From Sphingopyxis sp. (lineage in GTDB: Bacteria; Pseudomonadota; Alphaproteobacteria; Sphingomonadales; Sphingomonadaceae): a stretch of DNA of 7,152 nucleotides. The DNA lies in NCBI GenBank assembly GCA_026125835.1, contig JAHCKJ010000108.1, forward strand, positions 1 to 7,152, written 5' to 3'. This document shows, piece by piece, positions 1 to 5,757 of this stretch (its first letter is position 1; every line of letters begins with the position of its first letter). A model generated the notes under the pieces. That model did not search any database. It was not told the origin of the DNA and worked only from the letters and a program-made list of their open reading frames with translations. A program made the translations under genes and the position numbers.

Positions 1-782
1 CCTTCGGCCATCAGCGGGATGACCGCGTCGACATGGGGGTAGGGGTACACATAGTGGAGGCGCACCCACGGGGCGCGGTTGTCGCTGGTTCGAAGTTGAC
101 CAAGTTGCCGCGCAAGGTCGGTCATGTGGGCGCGAACTTCCGAGCCATGCCACATCCGGCTTTCATGTTTTATATCAATACCATAGGCCGAAGTATCCTG
201 ACTGATCACCAGCAATTCCTTCGTCCCCGCGGCAACCAGCTTTTCAGCCTCGCGCAGCACCGCGTCGATGCGCCGCGACACCAGTTTTCCGCGCAGATCG
301 GGGATGATGCAGAAGGAACAGCTATGGTTGCAGCCTTCCGAAATCTTGAGATAGCTATAGTGCCGCGGCGTCAGTTTCAGCCCGCCTTCGGGGACGAGAT
401 CGACGAACGGTCCCTGCGTCGGCGGTGCGGCGTCGTGGACGGCATCGACCACTTGTTCATATTGATGCGCGCCGGTGACTGCGAGGACGTTGGGGAAGCG
501 GGCGCGGATCACCTCGGCCTCGTTGCCCATGCAGCCGGTGACGATGACGCGACCGTTTTCGGCCATCGCCTCGCCGATCGCCTCGAGGCTTTCTTCCTTC
601 GCCGAGTCGAGGAAACCGCAGGTGTTGACCAGCACGACGTCGGCGCCCGCATAATCGGGCGACAGGCCATAGCCGTCGGCGCGCAATTTGGTCAAAATCC
701 GTTCGCTGTCGACCAATGCCTTGGGGCAGCCGAGCGAAACCATGCCGACCTTCGGCTGGGCAGGAAGAGTCTTGATTGTCAT
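1..782 (-). CDS. rimO: Ribosomal protein S12 methylthiotransferase RimO, N-terminal part (runs off the left edge)
   Basis: Radical SAM enzyme that adds a methylthio group to the conserved aspartate of ribosomal protein S12 in the cytoplasm. The 260 codons present read from ATG at 782 to the window edge without a stop. The N-terminal MTTase (UPF0004) domain carries the three cluster cysteines expected for the family: C19 in SLGCPKALVDSE, C55 in NTCGF and C84 in TGCMG. The radical SAM core begins near residue 140, with the CxxxCxxC motif C151-C155-C158 inside KISEGCNHSCSFCIIP, a RimO-type signature that distinguishes it from MiaB. The LHYVYPYPHVD stretch near the edge also fits RimO. Family members are usually about 440-460 residues, so roughly the C-terminal 180-200, including the TRAM domain, lie outside. 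No clear Shine-Dalgarno precedes the ATG. It is divergent from the DUF423 gene. Confidence 0.96.
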   Translation of the reverse strand, partial: MTIKTLPAQPKVGMVSLGCPKALVDSERILTKLRADGYGLSPDYAGADVVLVNTCGFLDSAKEESLEAIGEAMAENGRVIVTGCMGNEAEVIRARFPNVLAVTGAHQYEQVVDAVHDAAPPTQGPFVDLVPEGGLKLTPRHYSYLKISEGCNHSCSFCIIPDLRGKLVSRRIDAVLREAEKLVAAGTKELLVISQDTSAYGIDIKHESRMWHGSEVRAHMTDLARQLGQLRTSDNRAPWVRLHYVYPYPHVDAVIPLMAE

Positions 783-793
783 GATCGGCGGCG

Positions 794-822
794 CGCATAG
801 GCGATTTTGCGCCGCTTGTCAC
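794..822 (-). promoter_or_regulatory. Candidate sigma-70-type promoter for rimO
   Basis: On the minus strand GTGACA (822-817, five of six matches to TTGACA) is followed after exactly 17 nt by TATGCG (799-794, three of six matches to TATAAT). Transcription would begin about 5 nt before the rimO ATG, giving a nearly leaderless message, which agrees with the lack of a Shine-Dalgarno. The -10 box is poor and chance matches are easy in 93 bp, so this is only a candidate. Confidence 0.22.
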
Positions 823-862
823 GCGCGGCGCGCCGACGGCACTGTTGGCTGAACGATAATGC

Positions 863-866
863 GGAG
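863..866 (+). promoter_or_regulatory. Shine-Dalgarno of the DUF423 gene
   Basis: GGAG lies 9 nt before the ATG at 876. It decides the start: the frame is open further upstream to a TTG at 807, but that start would add a 23-residue Arg-rich extension foreign to the family and has no comparable ribosome binding site. Confidence 0.7.
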
Positions 867-875
867 AACGGGTCG

Positions 876-1205
876 ATGGCAATCGGGATGTGGGCAGCGA
901 TTTCGGCGGCGGTGGCCGTGGCAGCTGGGGCGTTCGGCGCGCATGGCGCGGCGGGGCCGCAACAGGCCGAATGGCTGCGCACCGGCGGCATGTATCAGTT
1001 GATCCATGCTGTTGCGGCGCTGGCGATCATGCGTACGGCGCGCGGGTCGGCGATCCTGCTGTTGGTCGGCGGAGGGATTTTTGCAGTGACGCTCTATGCA
1101 ATGGCGCTCGGCGCGCCGCGCTGGCTGGGGGCGGTGACGCCGGTCGGCGGCGGCTTGCTGATCATCGGGTGGCTGTGGGCGGGCTGGATATATTGGCGTG
1201 GTTAG
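876..1205 (+). CDS. DUF423 family small inner-membrane protein (YgdD-like)
   Basis: A 109-residue, very hydrophobic protein with about four predicted membrane segments (near residues 4-22, 40-53, 58-78 and 84-105). The GAFGAHG motif at residues 18-24, the following WLRTGGMYQLIHA and the TPVGGGLLIIGW stretch near the C terminus are the DUF423 hallmarks. The family's molecular function is unknown to me; members are inner-membrane proteins usually of 115-130 residues, so this one is slightly short, mainly in the loop after GAHG. The start is ATG 876 with a GGAG ribosome binding site. It is divergent from rimO and convergent with the potassium channel gene, with which it shares 4 bp: TTAG at 1202-1205 gives TAG here and TAA on the other strand. 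Confidence 0.9.
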   Translation: MAIGMWAAISAAVAVAAGAFGAHGAAGPQQAEWLRTGGMYQLIHAVAALAIMRTARGSAILLLVGGGIFAVTLYAMALGAPRWLGAVTPVGGGLLIIGWLWAGWIYWRG

Positions 1206-2269
1206 TTTTCGTCGACGCTCGCTTCGCATTCTTCACAGCGGATGACTTCGACGATCAGGTCGCCGGGGGCGAGGGTCCGGGCTTCGGGTTCCCAGAAGCC
1301 ATAGGGTTTGCCGCCGCGATACACGCGCAGACCGCGGCCTTCGCTGGCGAGATTGTCGATGCTGCGCCCGACTTCGTCGGCGGTGACCGGACGTTCGCGC
1401 AGCTGGACGCGGCCGTCGACGCTGGCAAGATCGGCCATATAGTCGGCGACATGCGCCCCCTGCGCCGATCCGGCGAGGAGCAGTCCGGTGAAGCTGACCG
1501 GGTTGATGACATTGTTCGCGCCCGCCTGCCGTGCCAGAAATTCATTGTCCTGCGCGCGGACCACCACGCTGATCGGCACATGCGGCGCCAGGTGACGGAC
1601 GGTCAGCACGATCAGGATAGAGCTGTCGTCGCGCCCCGCCGACACCAGCACCGACTGGGCGTTGGTGATGCGCACGTCGAGCAGTGTCTGGTCGTGCGAC
1701 GCGTCGCCCTCCAGCACGTTGCACCCCATCGCCTCGGCCGCGGCGATGCGCGAGGGCGAGCCGTCGATCACCACGATGCACGCGGGATCGGTGCCGCGCG
1801 CGATCAGTTCCTTGACCGCCTCGCTGCCGCTGATGCCAAAGCCGAGGACGACGATATGGTTGGTGAGCTGTGCCTGAATGCGGGCCATGCGCCATTTTTC
1901 CCATGTGCGTTTGAGGACGAAATTATAGGCGGTGCCGACAAAAATGAAGAGCACGGCGATGCGGATCGGGGTGACGATGACCGCCTCGATCAGCCGCGAG
2001 CGGTCCGAGATGGGGGCGATGTCGCCGAACCCGGTCGTCGTGACCGAAATCATCGTGAAATAGACGACGTCGAGAAAGCTGACATGACCGTCGTGGTGGT
2101 CGATCAATCCGTCACGGTCGATCCAGTGGACCAGCACGACGATGCCGATGAGAAAGAAGGCGAGCGAAAGCCGCGCGCCGACATCGGCCCACACCGGCCA
2201 TCGGCTGGCGCGCTTCAGCGGTTGAAACCCGCGCTGCATCCGCATTTTCGGACGCGAGCGGTTGGTCAT
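1202..2269 (-). CDS. Two-TM RCK potassium channel (Kch/MthK-like, ion channel plus TrkA-N)
   Basis: A 355-residue protein predicted to form a tetrameric potassium channel gated by a cytoplasmic RCK ring. A basic N-terminal tail (1-30) precedes TM1 (about 32-50), a pore helix and filter (66-83) and TM2 (about 93-117). The filter reads TTTGFGD at 77-83, a variant of the canonical TVGYGD. The RCK/TrkA-N Rossmann domain starts near 137 with G143-F-G145-I-S-G148 and the strand-2 acid D169 (VVIDGS), so it probably binds NAD(H) or another nucleotide. A TrkA-C-like domain occupies roughly 285-345. The C terminus carries C345-E-E-C348. Its ATG overlaps the nlpD-like stop as ATGA, with no separate Shine-Dalgarno visible, so translation is probably coupled. 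It is the last gene of the serS operon and ends inside the convergent DUF423 stop region. Ion specificity is inferred from the family. Confidence 0.92.
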   Translation of the reverse strand: MTNRSRPKMRMQRGFQPLKRASRWPVWADVGARLSLAFFLIGIVVLVHWIDRDGLIDHHDGHVSFLDVVYFTMISVTTTGFGDIAPISDRSRLIEAVIVTPIRIAVLFIFVGTAYNFVLKRTWEKWRMARIQAQLTNHIVVLGFGISGSEAVKELIARGTDPACIVVIDGSPSRIAAAEAMGCNVLEGDASHDQTLLDVRITNAQSVLVSAGRDDSSILIVLTVRHLAPHVPISVVVRAQDNEFLARQAGANNVINPVSFTGLLLAGSAQGAHVADYMADLASVDGRVQLRERPVTADEVGRSIDNLASEGRGLRVYRGGKPYGFWEPEARTLAPGDLIVEVIRCEECEASVDEN

Positions 2270-3348
2270 CGGGGCGGTAATTGCTTCATCGGATCGACCG
2301 CTATCCGATTCCGGCGCAGCTGGAAATGCAATTGCGGTGTCTGGACCTGGCCGGTGGCGCCCGCGCGGCCAATCACCGCGCCCGTCTTGACCGCCTGGCC
2401 GCGCTGGACGGCGATCTCGCCCGCATGGCCATAGGCGCTAACCCAGCCGCCGCCATGGTCGATCAGAATCAGCCCGCCGTAAACCGCGATCTGGTCGCCG
2501 GCATAGGCGACCACGCCGTCGGCCGAGGCGCGGATCGGGGTGCCCGATGCGGCAGCGATATTGATGCCCTGGCTGACCTTGCCGGGCGCGACGGGGCCGA
2601 ACCGGGTCAGGATCGTTCCGCTGAGCGGCCATTGGAAACGGCCGGAAAAGGCACCGGGCGACGCGATGGCGGTGGTTGCCGCGCGCGCGGGTGCTGTGCT
2701 GGCCGCCGCGGGGCGGGCGCTTTCGGCGAGCGCGGGCTGGCTGCCGGTGACGATATCGTCGATGTCGAGCGTGAAGGCGGCGGCGCGGGCACCGACGTCG
2801 ACCGGCCGGTCTGAAGCGGGACGTGCATTGCCGGGCAGGCGCAGCCGCTGGCCGATCCGCAATATATAGGGCTCGCTCAGCGCGTTGATGGTGACGATTT
2901 CCCCCCAGTCGGCGCCATAGGCGCGCGCGATGCCGATCCCGGTCTCGCCCGCGCCGACGCGGTGATACAGGCCCGCGGGGATGCGCAGCTGCTGCCCCGC
3001 GCGCAGGGTGAACGGCGGCGACAGGTCATTCTCGATCGCGATTGCTTCCGACCCCGCGCCGGTCATCTCGCCGATCGCGCGCAGCGTGTCGCCGGGACGG
3101 ACATGGTAAGTGGCGGCGGCGACGCGCACGGCGTTGGCGGTGACGGATTTCAGCGCCCAGGTCGGCCGGGCATCGCCGCCGACGACCTCGCTGATTGACT
3201 GGCGTTCAAAGCCCGGGCTGGCGGGGGCGGGGGACGGGGCGGGTGTCGCCGCGACCGGGCGCGACGGCGGGGTCGGGGCCGCGGGGATGCAACCGGCGAG
3301 CAGCAGCGCGCCCGACAACATCGCAATATGATGTCCGATGTTCCCCAC
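2266..3348 (-). CDS. nlpD: NlpD-like lipoprotein: two LysM domains plus a degenerate LytM/M23 domain
   Basis: A 360-residue envelope lipoprotein. LLAG-C20 is a lipobox, followed by a Pro/Ala-rich linker (21-48), LysM 1 (about 80-124, YHVRPGDTL), LysM 2 (about 127-172), an Ala-rich linker and an M23 fold (about 236-356). In active M23 enzymes zinc is held by HxxxD and the second His of HxH. Here the first motif is S259-QGI-N263 and the HxH position reads Q339-L-H341; only H308 and H341 remain. Escherichia coli NlpD shows the same kind of loss and activates the amidase AmiC, and the C-terminal VDPMKQLPPR resembles the NlpD end. I therefore infer an amidase activator, not a peptidase. The start is GTG 3348 because an in-frame stop lies just upstream at 3388-3390 and the next ATG (3321) would leave only 10 residues before the lipid cysteine. 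The n-region has His but no Lys or Arg, so the start is less certain than the rest. Confidence 0.88.
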   Translation of the reverse strand: MGNIGHHIAMLSGALLLAGCIPAAPTPPSRPVAATPAPSPAPASPGFERQSISEVVGGDARPTWALKSVTANAVRVAAATYHVRPGDTLRAIGEMTGAGSEAIAIENDLSPPFTLRAGQQLRIPAGLYHRVGAGETGIGIARAYGADWGEIVTINALSEPYILRIGQRLRLPGNARPASDRPVDVGARAAAFTLDIDDIVTGSQPALAESARPAAASTAPARAATTAIASPGAFSGRFQWPLSGTILTRFGPVAPGKVSQGINIAAASGTPIRASADGVVAYAGDQIAVYGGLILIDHGGGWVSAYGHAGEIAVQRGQAVKTGAVIGRAGATGQVQTPQLHFQLRRNRIAVDPMKQLPPR

Positions 3349-3392
3349 GCAGGGCTTTTGCCAAAGGAAGGGAGCGGTGGCTAGACCCTAAC

Positions 3393-3485
3393 CCGTCGCC
3401 GCCGCGACGGCGGGGGCCGGGGGAAACTATTCGCATTCGTCGCCGCGTAAACCGACAGCGACCCCCGCCTGCGCGGGGGCGACGG
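3393..3485. repeat. REP-like inverted pair B in the surE-nlpD gap
   Basis: Two 24-nt arms, 3393-3416 and the reverse complement of 3462-3485, match at 21 of 24 positions. Each arm can form its own hairpin. The right arm has a perfect 7-bp stem (3462-3468 with 3473-3479, loop CTGC). The left arm has the equivalent stem with one mismatch, or an alternative perfect 7-bp stem (3393-3399 with 3404-3410). The element ends 1 nt from the surE stop and fills most of the 138-bp gap. The pattern resembles short palindromic repeats dispersed between genes of sphingomonads. No T-run follows either hairpin, so it is not a typical intrinsic terminator, but it could affect mRNA decay. Confidence 0.65.
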
Positions 3486-3486
3486 A

Positions 3487-4251
3487 TCAGGCCGCGTAGG
3501 CGCTTCGCAGCGCCGCCAGTGACGCGTCGTGGGTCAGGTCGAGCTGGAGCGGGGTGACCGAGACGAAATTGTCGTCGATCGCTTCGAGGTCGCTGTCGTG
3601 CGCCAGGCTGTGTTCGATGCCGTGGAGGCCGAACCAGAAATAGGGGTAGCCGCGCGGATCGGTGCCTTCGACGATCGACCCGCGGCCATAGTCGTGAAAG
3701 CCCTGGCGGGTGACGCGGATGCCCTGCACCGCGGCGGCCGGGATGGCGGGAAAGTTGATGTTGACCAATGTGCGCGGCGGCATGTCCATGTCCAGCAGCG
3801 GGCGCAGCACCTGTACGCCCCATTGTTCGGCGGCCTCGAACGGCACCGTGTCGCCCATGCCTTCGCGGGCATACACCTGGCTGAGCGCGATCGAGCGGAT
3901 GCCCGCCAGCGCGCCCTCGATTGCCGCCGACACCGTGCCCGAATAGGTGATGTCGTCGCCCAGATTGGCGCCGCGGTTGACCCCCGACAGGATCAGGTCG
4001 GGTTTTTCGGGCATCAGCTTGCCGATCGCCATCATCACCGAATCGGTCGGGGTGCCGCTGCACGACCAGCGGCGCTCGCCGTGCTGGCGGATGCGGACGG
4101 GGCGCGAGAGAGTAAGCGAATGGCCGGCGCCCGACTGCTCCTCGGCGGGGGCGCAGACCCAGATGTCGTCACTGAGTTGGCGCGCGATTGCTTCGAGTAT
4201 TGCGAGGCCGGGGGCGTGGTAGCCGTCGTCGTTTGTGAGGAGGATGCGCAT
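3487..4251 (-). CDS. surE: 5'/3'-nucleotidase SurE
   Basis: A 254-residue, complete SurE. The family dephosphorylates nucleoside monophosphates, and sometimes short polyphosphate, in the cytoplasm using a divalent metal, and is linked to stationary-phase survival. The N terminus MRILLTNDDGYHAPG gives metal ligands D8 and D9; EEQSGAGHS supplies S40 and SGVNRGANLGDD supplies N92, which match the known ligand set. The CSGTPTDSV stretch at 64-72 is also typical. Length is normal. ATG 4251 has a strong GGGGAAGAGAG Shine-Dalgarno 7 nt upstream. It lies 105 bp after serS and 138 bp before the nlpD-like gene. The pcm gene that often sits between surE and nlpD in proteobacteria is absent here. Confidence 0.97.
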   Translation of the reverse strand: MRILLTNDDGYHAPGLAILEAIARQLSDDIWVCAPAEEQSGAGHSLTLSRPVRIRQHGERRWSCSGTPTDSVMMAIGKLMPEKPDLILSGVNRGANLGDDITYSGTVSAAIEGALAGIRSIALSQVYAREGMGDTVPFEAAEQWGVQVLRPLLDMDMPPRTLVNINFPAIPAAAVQGIRVTRQGFHDYGRGSIVEGTDPRGYPYFWFGLHGIEHSLAHDSDLEAIDDNFVSVTPLQLDLTHDASLAALRSAYAA

Positions 4252-4258
4252 TGTTTTT

Positions 4259-4269
4259 CTCTCTTCCCC
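4259..4269 (-). promoter_or_regulatory. Shine-Dalgarno of surE, touching the REP-like repeat
   Basis: GGGGAAGAGAG on the minus strand, 7 nt before the surE ATG. Its upstream end overlaps the outer end of inverted repeat A by 2 nt (4268-4269), so folding of the repeat could influence access to this ribosome binding site. Confidence 0.65.
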
Positions 4270-4352
4270 GTTCGCCCCGAGCTTGTCGAAGGGCCGTTCT
4301 TTCTTTTGGCGTTCAAGAAAAAACGGTGCTTCGACAAGCTCAGCACGAACGG
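4268..4352. repeat. REP-like inverted pair A (REPIN-type) in the serS-surE gap
   Basis: Two 38-nt arms, 4268-4305 and the reverse complement of 4315-4352, agree at 32 of 38 positions around a 9-nt loop. The shared core is GAGCTTGTCGAAG. Each arm also folds alone: the right arm pairs GTGCT with AGCAC, the left arm GCCC with GGGC. Two of the differences between arms are compensatory base-pair changes, so the individual hairpins seem to be maintained. Read inward, each hairpin is followed by a T-rich stretch (TTTTTTCTT in one, TTCTTTCTTTT in the other), so either could act as a weak terminator or attenuator. The element starts 4 nt after the serS stop and ends at the surE Shine-Dalgarno. From memory, GAGCTTGTCGAAG-type repeats are common in sphingomonad genomes. 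Confidence 0.78.
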
Positions 4353-4356
4353 ATTT

Positions 4357-5631
4357 TTATGGGGACAGGCGGGTGATGCCGCCCATGTAGGGAAGCAACG
4401 CAGCGGGAATATCGACGCTGCCATCGGCCTGCTGGTAATTTTCCAGAATCGCGACGAGCGTCCGCCCCACCGCCAGACCCGACCCGTTCAGCGTATGGAC
4501 GAACTCGTTGCCCTTGGCGCCCTCGCGGCGGAAGCGGGTGTTCATGCGGCGCGCCTGGAAATCGCCGCAGTTCGAACAGCTCGAAATCTCGCGGTAGCTG
4601 TTCTGGCCGGGCAGCCAGACCTCGAGGTCATAGGTCTTGCGCGCGGCAAAGCCCATGTCGCCCGCGCACAGCAGCATCTTGCGATAGGGCAGCTCCAGCG
4701 CTTCGAGGATCGTTTCGGCGGCGCGTGTCTTGCGTTCCAGCTCGGCATCGCTGTCTTCGGGACGGACGATCGAGACGAGCTCGACCTTCCAGAACTGGTG
4801 CTGGCGGATATAGCCGCGCGTGTCGCGCCCCGCCGACCCGGCTTCGGAGCGGAAGCAGGGGGTCAGCGCGGTCATGCGGATCGGCAGGTCGGCCTCTGGC
4901 AAAATCTCTTCGCGCACCGCGTTGGTCAGGCTCATCTCCGACGTCGAGATCAGCCAGCGGCCGTCCGTGGTCTGGAACAGATCATCACGGAACTTGGGGA
5001 GCTGCGTCGTGCCGAACGCCGCATCGTCGCGGACCATCAGCGGCGTCGCGCATTCGGTATAGCCCGCGTCGATCGTCTGCCGGTCGATCATGAACTGGCC
5101 GAGCGCGCGTTCGAGCCGCGCCATCTGGCCTTTCAAGAACGCAAAGCGCGCGCCCGACATCTTTGCCGCGGTTTCGAAATCGAGGCCCAATGCGGGCGCG
5201 AAATCGGCATGCTCCTGCGGGGCGAAGTCGAACGTCCGAGGGGTGCCCCAGCGCGCAATTTCGACATTGCCGTCCTCGTCCATCCCGTCGGGGACGTCGG
5301 CGACCGGCAGGTTGGGGAGCGCGGCGAGCATATCCTGCAACGCGGCAAGTTGCTCGCGTTCGGCCTCTTCCTTCGCGGGAAGGGCGGTTTTGAGCTCCGC
5401 CACCTCGGCCTTCAGCGCCTCGGCCTTGTCCTTGTCGCCGCTCGCCATCGCCTGGCCGATCAGCTTCGATGCCTCGTTGCGGCGCGCAAGCGAGGCCTGG
5501 ATTTCCGTCTGCAACGCGCGCACCGACGCGTCGGCGGCCAGGATTTGTTCGGACAGGGGAGCGAGGCCGCGGCGCGCGAGGCCGGCGTCAAAGGCTTGCG
5601 GGTTTTCCCGGATCAGGCGGATATCGTGCAT
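4357..5631 (-). CDS. serS: Seryl-tRNA synthetase
   Basis: A 424-residue, full-length class IIa synthetase that charges tRNA-Ser, and tRNA-Sec where present, with serine in the cytoplasm. The N-terminal MHDIRLIRENP start is typical, followed by the long antiparallel coiled-coil arm (about 30-100) that grips the tRNA variable arm. The catalytic core shows the serine-binding TSE motif (230-232), class II motif 2 from F260-R-S-E through W281-K-V-E, and motif 3 GLAVGRTLVAILENYQ at 385-400 with R390. ATG 5631 has no clear Shine-Dalgarno. It is the first gene of the probable serS-surE-nlpD-channel operon, which is separated from the upstream Ser-rich gene by an intrinsic terminator. In many alphaproteobacteria serS follows tatC; here another gene sits upstream. 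Confidence 0.98.
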   Translation of the reverse strand: MHDIRLIRENPQAFDAGLARRGLAPLSEQILAADASVRALQTEIQASLARRNEASKLIGQAMASGDKDKAEALKAEVAELKTALPAKEEAEREQLAALQDMLAALPNLPVADVPDGMDEDGNVEIARWGTPRTFDFAPQEHADFAPALGLDFETAAKMSGARFAFLKGQMARLERALGQFMIDRQTIDAGYTECATPLMVRDDAAFGTTQLPKFRDDLFQTTDGRWLISTSEMSLTNAVREEILPEADLPIRMTALTPCFRSEAGSAGRDTRGYIRQHQFWKVELVSIVRPEDSDAELERKTRAAETILEALELPYRKMLLCAGDMGFAARKTYDLEVWLPGQNSYREISSCSNCGDFQARRMNTRFRREGAKGNEFVHTLNGSGLAVGRTLVAILENYQQADGSVDIPAALLPYMGGITRLSP

Positions 5632-5637
5632 CGCCGC

Positions 5638-5666
5638 GCTATGGCGTCGCCGGGCGGGGGGTGCAA
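5638..5666 (-). promoter_or_regulatory. Candidate promoter for the serS operon
   Basis: On the minus strand TTGCAC (5666-5661) and CATAGC (5643-5638) are separated by 17 nt. The -35 box is fair and the -10 box is weak (three of six). It lies between the upstream gene's terminator and the serS ATG, where a promoter is needed. The predicted start would fall at or next to the ATG (5631), consistent with the missing Shine-Dalgarno. Confidence 0.25.
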
Positions 5667-5681
5667 GCCCGATGCGCGCAT

Positions 5682-5712
5682 GAAAATGGGGCCGCCCGGA
5701 AAAGGCGGCCCC
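5682..5712 (-). terminator. Rho-independent terminator of the Ser-rich gene
   Basis: A perfect 9-bp GC-rich stem, 5704-5712 with 5688-5696, has a 7-nt loop (TTTTCCG on the minus strand) and is followed on the minus strand by ATTTTC (5687-5682). It lies 45 bp downstream of the Ser-rich gene's stop and upstream of serS. The U-tract is short, but stem and position fit well. Confidence 0.8.
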
Positions 5713-5757
5713 TCAGTCGGTGACCCGGGTTAGCCCCCCGCGCCTCCAGTGGATCGC

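Noticed and set aside
855..860. GATAAT as a -10 box for the DUF423 gene
   Set aside because: It would place the transcription start on or after the GGAG ribosome binding site, and no -35 box lies at suitable spacing; TTGTCA at 816 is 33 nt away.
807..875. N-terminal extension of the DUF423 protein from TTG 807
   Set aside because: It adds 23 Arg-rich residues outside the family pattern, and the GGAG site supports ATG 876.
890..2434. A 514-codon plus-strand open frame over DUF423 and the channel
   Set aside because: It overlaps two genes with clear family motifs, its translation has no recognisable domain, and it is His/Arg/Asp-rich as antisense frames usually are here.
3393..3485. CRISPR or intrinsic terminator reading of the GC-rich hairpins
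   Set aside because: There are only two inverted copies, no regular spacers, and no T-run after either hairpin.
3529..5733. A 734-codon plus-strand open frame spanning surE, the repeat and serS
   Set aside because: It is antisense to two unmistakable conserved genes and runs through the intergenic repeat. Long shadow frames are expected at this GC content, and its translation resembles no family.
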